Both the position numbers and the translations under genes were made by a program. Below, piece by piece: positions 21,307-29,651 of a DNA stretch of 64,000 bases (its first letter is position 1; every line of letters starts with the position of its first letter). Below the pieces are notes generated by a model, which worked only from the letters and a program-made list of their open reading frames with translations, searched no databases and was not told the origin of the DNA. The stretch is from Zygnema cylindricum (lineage: Eukaryota; Streptophyta; Zygnematophyceae; Zygnematales; Zygnemataceae), in NCBI GenBank assembly GCA_037447655.1, contig JBBHKE010003360.1, forward strand, positions 1-64,000, read 5' to 3'.

Positions 21307-24072
21307 ATGGAGGACACAGAATTGCAGGTTATGGGCCCACCCTCTAGGGTGCCCACCTTCAATGGATCTGGGTTCATCTATTGGGAAGCCATGATGATGG
21401 GAGCTTTGTGTGAAAAACGATACTGGGGTATCGTCAGTGGACAAGTGAAACGTCCACCTTCAGGAACTCCACCAGGATTTGGAGGAGTAAGGTTTCCTGC
21501 AACAACGGGTGCCTCGGCGGAGGAGGCAGATGATGGGGACAGCAGTGTGTCCGAAAAGGGGAAAGGGAAGGAGACACCCCTTACTCCTATTGCCACAGTA
21601 TCGGGAGCGGCAATCGTGAAGACCGTTGAGAACGATACTCAAATGTGGGAGGATGTAAACATGGCTGCCAAGAACTTCATTCTGAGGCACCTCACTCAAG
21701 GTTTGGCCACTCCTCATCTTCACATTTACAAGGCCGAGGAGTTGTGGGTGAGTTTGGTGGAAATTTATAGAGCTGGAACTATTCAGGAGCTCCAGTTGGC
21801 TGAGCAAAAGCTATTGAGTTACACTTACAAAGGAGGAAAGATGTTAGATTATTGTAATGATCTTTCTTGTTTGTATACAGAAATGGAAAGTGCCGGGTGG
21901 ATAGGTACAATGAAAATGAAAGTTAACACCCTTATCATGAAATTACCAAATGAGTTCGAAAACTTAGTGTACCGAGTACAGGGAATGCCTGATAGTTCAT
22001 GGAAATGGAACACAGTAGTCAGGATGATACTTGTGCAGGAAAACACAATGGAGATTAGGAGAGGAGGAAAGAGCATTCAAGCTCTAGCAGTAGGAGGGGA
22101 ACGATGGGGAAAGGACCCGAAGAAACCTTATAGAGGGGAAAGAGATCATTCAGGGGGACAAAGGCCCCCAAAGGGTCTTTGTCATTTTTGCAAAAAGCCG
22201 GGGCACTTTATTGCAGATTGTGTCAAGCTATCAGAGCTGAGGCTCCAAGAGAACCGTGGAGGGGGTTCTTCCGGAGGGAAGAAAAAGGCACTTGTGGTTA
22301 CAAAGGTGTCAGGAGAAACCGAGGATGAGTCCTCTGAGGAGGATGGGGAGCTTCTTCTTGACGAGAGTTTGGAGGAGAAGGAGATTCCTCGGAGGCAGAA
22401 GTGTGCCCTTGGAGCCATCCGGGAAGCCCCACAGGAAGGATGGATCATCGACTCAGGTGCATCCATGCATATGTGTCGTGATAAAGAACTCTTCACTAAG
22501 TTAAGAAAGATTCCTACTGTAGAGATAGAGTATGGGGATGGGAGAGTGGTTACTACAGATCTAGTGGGATCAGTAGATCTGAAAGTCTTAGTGGAGGGTA
22601 AGACTTCTATACTTACATTCTCAGATGTACTTTACATTCCACAGCTGAGTAAAAACCTTGTCTCTACGTCTGTGTTAGATGACAAAGAGTTTGATACCTT
22701 CACCAGAAAGGGAGTCTTTACAGCTAAGTATGGGGATGAAGTTTACTTCACAGCAGATAAGGGTAGCCAAGGAATGTTTAGGCTTAACTTGAGTAATGAA
22801 AAGAAGAATGATTACTATGTTGGTGTTCCTAAGGTGATGATTTGGCATAAGCGGTTGGGACATGTACATTTTGATAGGTTAAGGGAAATGAAAAAACTTG
22901 GGGTAGTAGATGGCATTGAGTTTGGGGATAATGAAATGATGGATGATTGTAGTGGTTGTGCTCAAGGTAAGGCTCACAGACTTCCCTTTCCCAAAGCCGC
23001 CACATATAGAGGTGAGAAAGTATTAGATTTAGTCCACACAGATATTTGGGGACCTGCAAAAGTACCTTCGATTGGAAGAAAGAGGTTTATGATGACAATA
23101 ACTGATGACTGGTCTAGATACTCTAGAGTCTACTTTCTGAAAACAAAGTCTGAAGCATCAACTTACTTCAAAGAATATAAAGCTTGGAGTGAGAAGTTGC
23201 ATGAAACCCCCATTAAAAGGATAAGGAGTGATAATGGGGGGGAATATACCTCTAACGAGTTTGAGGAATATTTGAGAGATGAGGGAGTGCAGCACCAGAA
23301 AACTGTACCATATAACCCAGAACAAAATGGGGTAGCTGAGAGGTTGAATAGAACACTAGGAGATAGTGCATGTAGTATGTTGGCAGACAAGAAAATAGGA
23401 AAGAGATTTTGGGCAGAGGCAATGAACTGTGCCAACTATATTAAAAATAGAGTCATTACCTCAGCTGTAAAGGGAGTGACACCTTATAAGAGATGGGTTG
23501 GAAGGAAACCAGATATCTCACACCTTAAAGTATTTGGTAGCCAAGTTTACAGTCTTGACACGGATAGAAAAAACTGGAAACTAGATGCTAAAGGAAAACC
23601 TGGATACTTTGTGGGATATGATGAGGATGTTAAGGGATATAGAGTCTATGACTTAGCAAAGAAAGATATCATTCTGGTCAAACACTTAGTTGTCATGGAT
23701 GAAGGGAAGTCATTTGACCCCTTCAAATATACAAAGAAGATAAGGATCAGATTTGAGTCCGAAAGTGAGGAGAACTCAGTCGTTCCCGAAAAAGACATGA
23801 GTGAAACTGTGATTACAGATTCAGGGGAGATCGAAGATACAGGAGACTCACCAAAAACCTCACATACTCCTATGGACTTCGAAGAGATGGAAGAAGCGGG
23901 ACAAGATACGGTTTTTATGGACAGGAGAGCCGATGAGACAGTGAGAAGAAATCCAAGACTTCCATCCATTCCAGCTTCGGAGTTTGAGGGAGGAAGGAGG
24001 AGCAGCAAAAGGATACAGGAAAAACAAGTTGCCCATAAGGTAACTAAGCTATCTCACCCAGATGAGACTTAG
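21307..24072 (+). CDS. Copia-B gag-protease-integrase part of polyprotein
   Basis: The 921-residue frame covers gag with a CX2CX4HX4C zinc knuckle (about residues 292-305: CHFCKKPGHFIADC), an aspartic protease motif WIIDSGAS (Asp at about 382), the HHCC domain (WHKRLGHVHFDRL to CSGCAQGK, about 512-551) and the integrase D,D35E triad (D579, D642, E678), followed by an acidic linker. The first ATG (21307) is inside the LTR; the second (21331) lies in the primer-binding site. The frame ends at TAG (24070-24072) just before reverse transcriptase and continues in the same frame beyond it. The products assemble virus-like particles and insert the cDNA. Confidence 0.93.
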   Translation: MEDTELQVMGPPSRVPTFNGSGFIYWEAMMMGALCEKRYWGIVSGQVKRPPSGTPPGFGGVRFPATTGASAEEADDGDSSVSEKGKGKETPLTPIATVSGAAIVKTVENDTQMWEDVNMAAKNFILRHLTQGLATPHLHIYKAEELWVSLVEIYRAGTIQELQLAEQKLLSYTYKGGKMLDYCNDLSCLYTEMESAGWIGTMKMKVNTLIMKLPNEFENLVYRVQGMPDSSWKWNTVVRMILVQENTMEIRRGGKSIQALAVGGERWGKDPKKPYRGERDHSGGQRPPKGLCHFCKKPGHFIADCVKLSELRLQENRGGGSSGGKKKALVVTKVSGETEDESSEEDGELLLDESLEEKEIPRRQKCALGAIREAPQEGWIIDSGASMHMCRDKELFTKLRKIPTVEIEYGDGRVVTTDLVGSVDLKVLVEGKTSILTFSDVLYIPQLSKNLVSTSVLDDKEFDTFTRKGVFTAKYGDEVYFTADKGSQGMFRLNLSNEKKNDYYVGVPKVMIWHKRLGHVHFDRLREMKKLGVVDGIEFGDNEMMDDCSGCAQGKAHRLPFPKAATYRGEKVLDLVHTDIWGPAKVPSIGRKRFMMTITDDWSRYSRVYFLKTKSEASTYFKEYKAWSEKLHETPIKRIRSDNGGEYTSNEFEEYLRDEGVQHQKTVPYNPEQNGVAERLNRTLGDSACSMLADKKIGKRFWAEAMNCANYIKNRVITSAVKGVTPYKRWVGRKPDISHLKVFGSQVYSLDTDRKNWKLDAKGKPGYFVGYDEDVKGYRVYDLAKKDIILVKHLVVMDEGKSFDPFKYTKKIRIRFESESEENSVVPEKDMSETVITDSGEIEDTGDSPKTSHTPMDFEEMEEAGQDTVFMDRRADETVRRNPRLPSIPASEFEGGRRSSKRIQEKQVAHKVTKLSHPDET
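21327..21341 (+). other. Primer-binding site matching a tRNA-iMet half
   Basis: GGTTATGGGCCCACC follows the LTR end with no spacer. It is complementary to the anticodon stem-loop of eukaryotic initiator tRNA-Met (the CCCAUAA loop and GGUGGG stem), not to its 3' CCA end. Drosophila copia is known to use this kind of 5' half-tRNA primer. The site overlaps the gag frame and encodes V-M-G-P-P. Confidence 0.85.
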
Positions 24073-24087
24073 TCTTACTTAGAGGCA

Positions 24088-24777
24088 GTGAATAGTCCAG
24101 AGAAAGAAAGATGGATTAGAGCCATAAATGATGAGATGGCTTCTATCATGGAAGCAAATACTTGGGAACTAGCGGATTGCCCTCCAGACAGAAAACCTAT
24201 TGGATGTAAATGGGTATTTAAACTAAAACTGAGCCCAGATAATACAATTGAGAGGTATAAGGCTCGATTGGTAGCAAAGGGGTTCACCCAAAAGGAGGGG
24301 ATTGACTACGAGGAGACCTTTGCTCCAGTTGTTCGGTTCCCATCGGTAAGGATTCTCCTCAGTCTGGCCGCAGCGGAAGACATGGAAATTCACCAGATGG
24401 ATATTAAGACTGCTTTTCTTAATGGTGAGTTAGAGGAAGAAATTTTTATGAGGCAGCCCGAGGGGTTTGTGGAAGAAGGAGAAGAGAGCAAAGTGTGCAG
24501 GCTCATAAAATCCTTATATGGACTGAAACATGCTCCCCGACAGTGGAATAAAAAACTAGATGAGTTTCTCACCGATCTGGGATACATCCGGATCAGCTCT
24601 GACCATTCTATCTATATGTTTGAAGATGAGAATGGTGTCATTTTTATTGCAATTTATGTGGATGATCTGCTTGTGTTAAGTAAGTCTTTAGATAATATCA
24701 ATAGGCTAAAGAAAGATCTTAGGGGCAGATTTGATATGAAGGATTTAGGGGAGGCAAAATATATTTTGGGGATCTAA
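24088..24777 (+). CDS. Copia-B reverse transcriptase part of polyprotein
   Basis: This is the same reading frame as the upstream part, after one TAG. The RT domain runs from WELADCPPDRKPIGCKWVF through IHQMDIKTAFLNGELEE (first catalytic Asp) to AIYVDDLLVL (YVDD at residues 1117-1120 counted from 21307), ending KYILGI. A TAA (24775-24777) interrupts the frame where relatives read straight on. It is preceded by GTG, not ATG, so it is a segment of the polyprotein and not a separate gene. Confidence 0.93.
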   Translation: MNSPEKERWIRAINDEMASIMEANTWELADCPPDRKPIGCKWVFKLKLSPDNTIERYKARLVAKGFTQKEGIDYEETFAPVVRFPSVRILLSLAAAEDMEIHQMDIKTAFLNGELEEEIFMRQPEGFVEEGEESKVCRLIKSLYGLKHAPRQWNKKLDEFLTDLGYIRISSDHSIYMFEDENGVIFIAIYVDDLLVLSKSLDNINRLKKDLRGRFDMKDLGEAKYILGI

Positions 24778-25650
24778 ATGGAGAGAGATAGAGGGAAGAA
24801 GATTATCAGACTTACTCAGAAAGAAGCAATAGGTAATATGCTTGAGAAATTCCAGATGGAAAATGCTAACAGTTGTACCACTCCCATGGACTTGAAAAAA
24901 GTAAGTGATGGGAGTGTAGAAGGAGGAGTGATGATCTTAGACGATCAGATGAGTCTAGAGGAGAGAGAGTTCATGAAGTCTATTCCTTATAGACAGGTCG
25001 TAGGAAGCTTAATCTATTTTATGAACTGTACCAGGCCGGACATAGCGGCAGAAGTTGGAGTACTCAGTAGGAGTCTTAATGATCCTAGGAAGAGAGATTG
25101 GGAGGCAGCCAAGAGAGTCATGAGATATCTGGTGGGAACTAGAGAGTTATGGTTGCATTTGGGAGGGGAGCATACTGATATCACCACTTGGAGTGACGCC
25201 AGTTATGGGGATGCACCTATGAGAAGATGCACTTCTGGATATGTTTTGTATGTGGGGGAAGGTGCTTGCTGTTGGAGCAGTAAGCAACAAAAGGTGGTTG
25301 CTCAGTCTACTATGGAGGCTGAGTATATGGCGTCGTGTTCTGCTGTAAAAGAACTAATGTGGGTGAAATCATTGTTACAAGAACTGGGATTTATGAAGGA
25401 GGGAGTGCATGAAATCTTTTGCGATAACCAAGCTGCAATTGCAATTGCAGCCAATCCAAAACACCATTTCAAAGCAAAACATATGGACATAAGATTAAGC
25501 TTCGTAAGAGAAAAAGTTGAAAATAAAATTCTAAATCTTGTGTATAGACCTGATGAAGAAATGGTGGCTGACATGATGACCAAACTTGTGCCCTCTCCTA
25601 AACTAAAATATTGTCGGGAAAAATGCGGGTTGAAAGAAAAATTAAATTAG
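24778..25650 (+). CDS. Copia-B RNase H part of polyprotein
   Basis: It continues in frame after the TAA. It contains the RT connection region (IPYRQVVGSLIYFMNCTRPD) and the RNase H core TWSDASYGD, WSSKQQKVVAQSTMEAEYMA and DNQAAIAIAANPKHHFKAKH. The C-terminus (residue about 1448 from 21307) ends 10 bp before the polypurine tract. All catalytic acids of RNase H are visible. Confidence 0.93.
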   Translation: MERDRGKKIIRLTQKEAIGNMLEKFQMENANSCTTPMDLKKVSDGSVEGGVMILDDQMSLEEREFMKSIPYRQVVGSLIYFMNCTRPDIAAEVGVLSRSLNDPRKRDWEAAKRVMRYLVGTRELWLHLGGEHTDITTWSDASYGDAPMRRCTSGYVLYVGEGACCWSSKQQKVVAQSTMEAEYMASCSAVKELMWVKSLLQELGFMKEGVHEIFCDNQAAIAIAANPKHHFKAKHMDIRLSFVREKVENKILNLVYRPDEEMVADMMTKLVPSPKLKYCREKCGLKEKLN

Positions 25651-25660
25651 ACTAGAAAAT

Positions 25661-25668
25661 AAGGGGAG
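25661..25668 (+). other. Polypurine tract of copia-B
   Basis: AAGGGGAG directly abuts the 3' LTR start at 25669, the standard position for plus-strand priming. Confidence 0.9.
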
Positions 25669-26715
25669 TGTTGAAATTTATAGATTTCTAGAGTATTTTC
25701 TAGGTTTAAATATGTTTTTATAAAAGGAAAAAGGAAAGGACGGACAGCCTGCCTCCACCTCCGCTCTCTAGCCCCCATACTTGCTGTAGTCACTGAAGGA
25801 AAGAGAGAGAGGTTGATCCATGGCTGCCTTAGTTCAACAGACAGCTATTTTTAGTATGTTACTAAAAATATACTTGACGGACCAGAGATTTGATCCCGGT
25901 ACCTTCGGTTCGTCAAGTTGACCGATAGCCGTCAGCTTTATCCTAATAGACTAGGACCAATGCTAAGTGCTATGGTATGTGATAGATATATATTTAGTTC
26001 GAAAGGATAAAGTTCATCTAACTAAAATTGTTTACGGCGTACATATATACAGTTTTATAAAGTACGTCGTACGACGCTAATTCAAAACAGATACCACGCA
26101 TTTTATTTCTACATCGGAACAAATATCGCGCAAGTATTTATTCCGGCCAAGATTACGTTTCACATATAATCCAACGGCGCACATCATCGCCGGAATCCCG
26201 GAGTGGTCACTTTGGCATTTAGTGACGTGGCATCACCTGGCGCCACGTGGGGAAACATCATTCGGTCGCGGGAATTCCGAGGAACGTACGAATGAGTGGA
26301 AAGTATACACGCGTCCACTTATGGCCTTGTCGTACAGAGGCCGTACAGAAAGTACATCGGCAGTAGTACTTTCTAGTACTATACAGTTTTGTGATTGGTT
26401 CGTACAGGCAGTAGATAGGAGCTGTGAGAGGGAATTAGGAAAAACTAGGACTTAGGAAAATTTAGGTAGATAGTCCTCTCTCTCAGAGAGTTTGTATAAA
26501 TTGGCATCTTTGCCACCCTATAACTTATCGCCTGGTTGGCCGTTTTCAGTGATTTTTTTTTCTACGGACTCAGGGGAGTCCAGGCTACACAGGGGTGCAG
26601 TCAAATTGTCAGTTTGCCTTCTTGGGCAGCAGTGGTTGTGGCTTAAAGTGGGTTAGTTAAATACTATCTAGAGGCTTCCTGTATTCTGTGGTCCAATGGA
26701 GGACACAGAATTGCA
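25669..26715 (+). repeat. 3' LTR of copia-B
   Basis: Its length of 1047 bp is identical to the 5' LTR, with about 13 substitutions seen by eye and no indel. It is followed by the target duplication GATTT (26716-26720) and then by the N-terminal gag of copia-A. Confidence 0.96.
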
Positions 26716-27105
26716 GATTTGAGAAGCCTTTTTCATCTCAAGGTAAGACATTACCAATTCCTTTGTCATTGAGTGCTTCAAGACATTAAGGGAGTGGAGA
26801 TAATTCTTTTCCTAATCCAGTGCAGTCTCATCGGCAGTTCCATCCACAATAGATGACAAGTCCCTCTCATCAAAATAGGAGCTTAGCATATCTTCCTAGT
26901 ACAAGTAGTCCGATCCATCAAAGATAGGCAATTTGGGCAATGGGCCCATAACCTTTTGAAGGTCATGGGCATTTAGACTCGGCTGTGATCCACTCCCACT
27001 AAGAGTCACACATGCACCACCTGGGATATTCGTCCCTGGAGGAGAAGGTGGAGCACTAGGGCTAATAGGAACACTTGCGGCAGAAGCTGAGCCATTATCA
27101 GACAT
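26716..27105 (-). pseudogene. Copia-A gag N-terminus, displaced by copia-B
   Basis: The minus frame opens at 27105 (MSDNGSASAASVP...), runs about 50 Ser/Pro/Gly-rich codons inside the LTR, then reads KVMGPLPKLPIFDGSDYLY, matching copia-B VMGPPSRVPTFNGSGFIYW. The frame is stopped at 26896 but homology continues to 26716, where it meets the target duplication of copia-B. It resumes at 20279. Confidence 0.85.
26942..26953 (-). other. Primer-binding site of copia-A
   Basis: On the minus strand GGTTATGGGCCC lies three bases after the likely LTR end (TTCA). It has the same initiator-tRNA half specificity as copia-B and is again read in frame as V-M-G-P. Confidence 0.8.
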
Positions 27106-27636
27106 GTTAGTAGAAGCAAACCTAAAGAGGAATACGTATCAGACTAGATCAATACTGTAAAATATGTAACTACAAATGAAAGAGGTATTTAAACAAAACA
27201 AACATGTACTATAAGAAAATCAAAAACAATAGAGCACAAAACATCTTAAATTGCACTTAGTGCTTTCATTTCCTTAACTTTGTGTAGAATGTACATTGTA
27301 TATTGAATTGATCAATCCTAATTGAACTAGATACTCAAAAGATATAGAAATCATCTAAAACGTATGTAAATGGCTCACCTAAATATCTACTAACAAAATT
27401 CTAAGTACTTGGACCAATATTGTCTAGTAACAATTGTAGACCCAAAATATCCGGGAGATATGTTTCACGTCTACATTCATAGGCGGCCTTCAACCCCAAT
27501 TTACTCAAAGATAACTATTCCATTAAATACTAAAATCCCACACTTAATACACTTGATATTGAATAGTTGGTGGTCCAAAAATATTCTAAGTCTTAGACTC
27601 TAACTTCTAAGACTTGCTAAAGCTTACTTTTCAATA
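26957..27636 (-). repeat. 5' LTR of copia-A
   Basis: This LTR of about 680 bp begins TATTGAAAAG on the minus strand, probably a mutated TGTTGAAA, and ends TTCA near the primer-binding site. It shares about 636 bp with the 3' LTR. The gag ATG (27103-27105) lies inside it. Confidence 0.82.
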
Positions 27637-27639
27637 TCT

Positions 27640-27800
27640 ACGTCTTGAACTATGTGTCCAACTGGTAGCGTGGAACATGACGTTCTCTATGTCGTCACCA
27701 TTTAAATTTGCGAATCATACATACGTCAACAACTCCGCATTTCCACCGCCCGCATGTTCGCCTTTTGACTTTGGTAGAGCAGTATTGTAGAGTAGAGTAC
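27640..27800. repeat. Dispersed repeat K, copy 1
   Basis: It matches 56085-56240 in the same orientation (TTGAACTATGTGTCCAACTG, then GTAGCGTGG and GACTTTGGTAGAG). Copia-A is inserted at its left edge. Confidence 0.75.
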
Positions 27801-28011
27801 TGTAATTCACTGACAAGTAGTACACCTTTCACTAAAAAAAACTTACTTAAAGAAAACTAGTTTTGGGTATCGAGGACCGTTTGTCGATAATCGATACATA
27901 TCGAATTTCAGGTACGCGATAATCGATATATCTATTCGATACATCGAAAATCAAAATATCACAAGATATCCCCGATTTATCGTATCGGCGATATATCGAG
28001 GCATAAATAAA

Positions 28012-28865
28012 TAAATAAAATGAAAATTTCCACAGGTCTACAAAGTCACGTGCCTTCGGCCAAGGTGACCGTAAAATCTTTGCCGAAATGAAATACGGTT
28101 TTTTTCCTGAAAGTTAACTGAGTGAAAGAGATCTTTGAGGCACATTGTCGTGGTACTCTTGCAAAGTACACGTACATAATACGAAAGTACGGATTTCCAT
28201 AAGGAAATGGTCGGTTTTCAAATCTTTGACGATTTTAAAGATTTGATCATCAACTTACAAGGAACCACTCATATTAAAACACGTATGTCAAGGCTTGTTT
28301 ACAAACAAAAAGTGATGTAACTGTGGCCTCTGTAATACAAAAATTTAACTGTCCATACTATTACAAAGATCTCCCGATGCAACCATACCATAGTTCAAAA
28401 GCAGGCGTTTTTTTGGAAGGCCTTTGTTCGGCGCCTTTAATCGTAAGTTGTGTTATGGGCTTTTCATGTGATCTTCTTAAATCACTACTTTGATCAGCGA
28501 CCGTCCGATCGTCCAAATCTAACGATTGTCCAATTGTAAGTTGTGTTATGGGATTTTCATGTGATCTTTTTAGATCGTTACTTTTATCTGCGACCATTGA
28601 TCGTTTAAATATGACGATTTAAATAAAAGATACCTCAAAACTCAAAGAAAAATATTTTTTTGTCCAATGTTTTTCAAAATTTAGACATGACGTTTTATTC
28701 TCTAATGATCGATGTGCAGCTCAACCCTGTTAGTATTTTACTTCATTTTGCGACCAATACAATTTGGGTCTTAAAGTCATATTGTATGTTTTGCGTACTA
28801 TAGGCATATTGTATAGGCCTACTTTCACCTACTTTTGAACTATGAACCATACCCCAAATAAGTAA
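28012..28865. mobile_element. MITE family B, copy 2, partial and interrupted
   Basis: It aligns with 9310-9678 (CAAAGTCACGTGCCTTCGG, AAGGTGACCGTAAAATCTTT) but lacks its left half. MITE A copy 2 sits inside its right terminal repeat; removing it restores GCAACCATACCCC. Confidence 0.8.
28389..28844. mobile_element. MITE family A, copy 2 (hAT-like)
   Basis: The element is 456 bp, the same length as copy 1, with termini CATAGTTCAAAAG and CTTTTGAACTATG. An exact 8-bp duplication AACCATAC lies on both sides (28381-28388 and 28845-28852). The internal direct duplication seen in copy 1 is present, so it predates the spread of the family. Confidence 0.93.
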
Positions 28866-29651
28866 TTATGTGAATTATAGAATTTGTACTAATTTGTCGG
28901 TTACATTTTGCGATGTCTACCTTTTAGTCACGGAACGAAAATCACGTCGTACGTGGCGTATCGGACAATTTATCTTTTTTTGCTAAAATAACATATTATA
29001 TAAAAATATAAAAAATAATATATATAAAGTACTACATATCGCGATATATACCGCCATAATTTTTGTTGGTCTCGGTACGATATATCGAAAATTCTCCTCG
29101 ATCGATATTCGATATATGGAATATCAAAGTTATCTCGATATGAATTTACCTGGTACCCAACACTAAAAAAAACAACAAGGTACGAACCATAGATGTCCCG
29201 TGCGCATATCACGCACGGTATAAACTAACGAACACTGAGTACAGTACGCATCAATTGATGATGAAAAGTAAATAAAATGCGTACCCTACTATGTTCTCCT
29301 ACATTAGTTTTACACTTACGTACATTGTCCGTCTATGTTTGTACAATTTAGGGATATCTAGGGGATTTTTTAGGGTTTTCAAGGTATATTGCCGTACGTT
29401 CCTTCATATTTAAGTACGGTTGCGATAGATATTCCGTACTATTTGGTTTCTTAGGGTACATTTCATTCAAATTCATACATTTTTGTTTTATTCCGTACTT
29501 TTTAAGATTATTAAGGATTTTCTAAGATTACGCTTTCCTTATGTTTCTATACATTGTTGTACAGCGAAATTAACTCGAATTTTACGAAATGTATGAAAAA
29601 GACGAATACTACGTAGTTTTTGTATTAAAGTTGAATTCCGTACGAATGAGA

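Larger units (their letters stand above)
20280..21326 (+). repeat. 5' LTR of copia-B
   Basis: This 1047-bp LTR is bounded by TG...CA. It contains a G-box CACGTG (20855-20860), a TATA box TATAAAT (21106-21112), and near its end the ATG at 21307 that opens the gag frame. A conserved block with CCATACTTG and CCATGGCTGCC also occurs in the solo LTR at 29652 and the LTR fragment at 40435. Confidence 0.96.
20280..26715 (+). mobile_element. Copia-B: complete Ty1/copia retrotransposon
   Basis: This 6436-bp element has two 1047-bp LTRs (20280-21326 and 25669-26715), each starting TGTTGAAATT and ending ATTGCA. GATTT lies on both sides (20275-20279 and 26716-26720), an exact 5-bp target duplication. 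The primer-binding site is at 21327-21341 and the polypurine tract AAGGGGAG at 25661-25668. A single gag-pol frame has the copia order (gag, protease, integrase, reverse transcriptase, RNase H) but contains two in-frame stops. By eye the LTRs differ at about 13 of 1047 positions, indicating a fairly recent insertion. It sits inside copia-A gag. Confidence 0.97.
15061..27636 (-). mobile_element. Copia-A: decayed Ty1/copia element, minus strand, with nested insertions
   Basis: Read on the minus strand, the order is 5' LTR (27636-26957), primer-binding site, gag, protease and integrase, reverse transcriptase, RNase H, then 3' LTR (16390-15061). It is interrupted by copia-B (20280-26715) in gag and by a family C MITE (15672-16361) in the 3' LTR. 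Coding parts are broken by frameshifts and stops. LTR starts (TATTGAAAAG and TATTAAAAAG) follow a GGGAG polypurine stretch. The outer 3' end is lost in the pyrimidine tract, so no target duplication can be checked. The flanking DNA at 27640 is a repeat also found at 56085. Confidence 0.88.
27858..29165. mobile_element. Element H, inverted-repeat transposon with nested insertions
   Basis: The termini are TAGTTTTGGGTATCGAGG and (inverted) TAGTGTTGGGTACCAGGT. Flanks AAGAAAAC and AAAAAAAC match at seven of eight positions. TAG...CTA ends with an 8-bp duplication suggest a hAT relative. It contains a partial family B MITE, which contains MITE A copy 2. The host part is rich in ATCGATAT-like words. 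Confidence 0.7.

Noticed and set aside
21378-24008. Several minus-strand frames of 64-120 residues
   Set aside because: Antisense shadows of the copia-B gag-pol frame.
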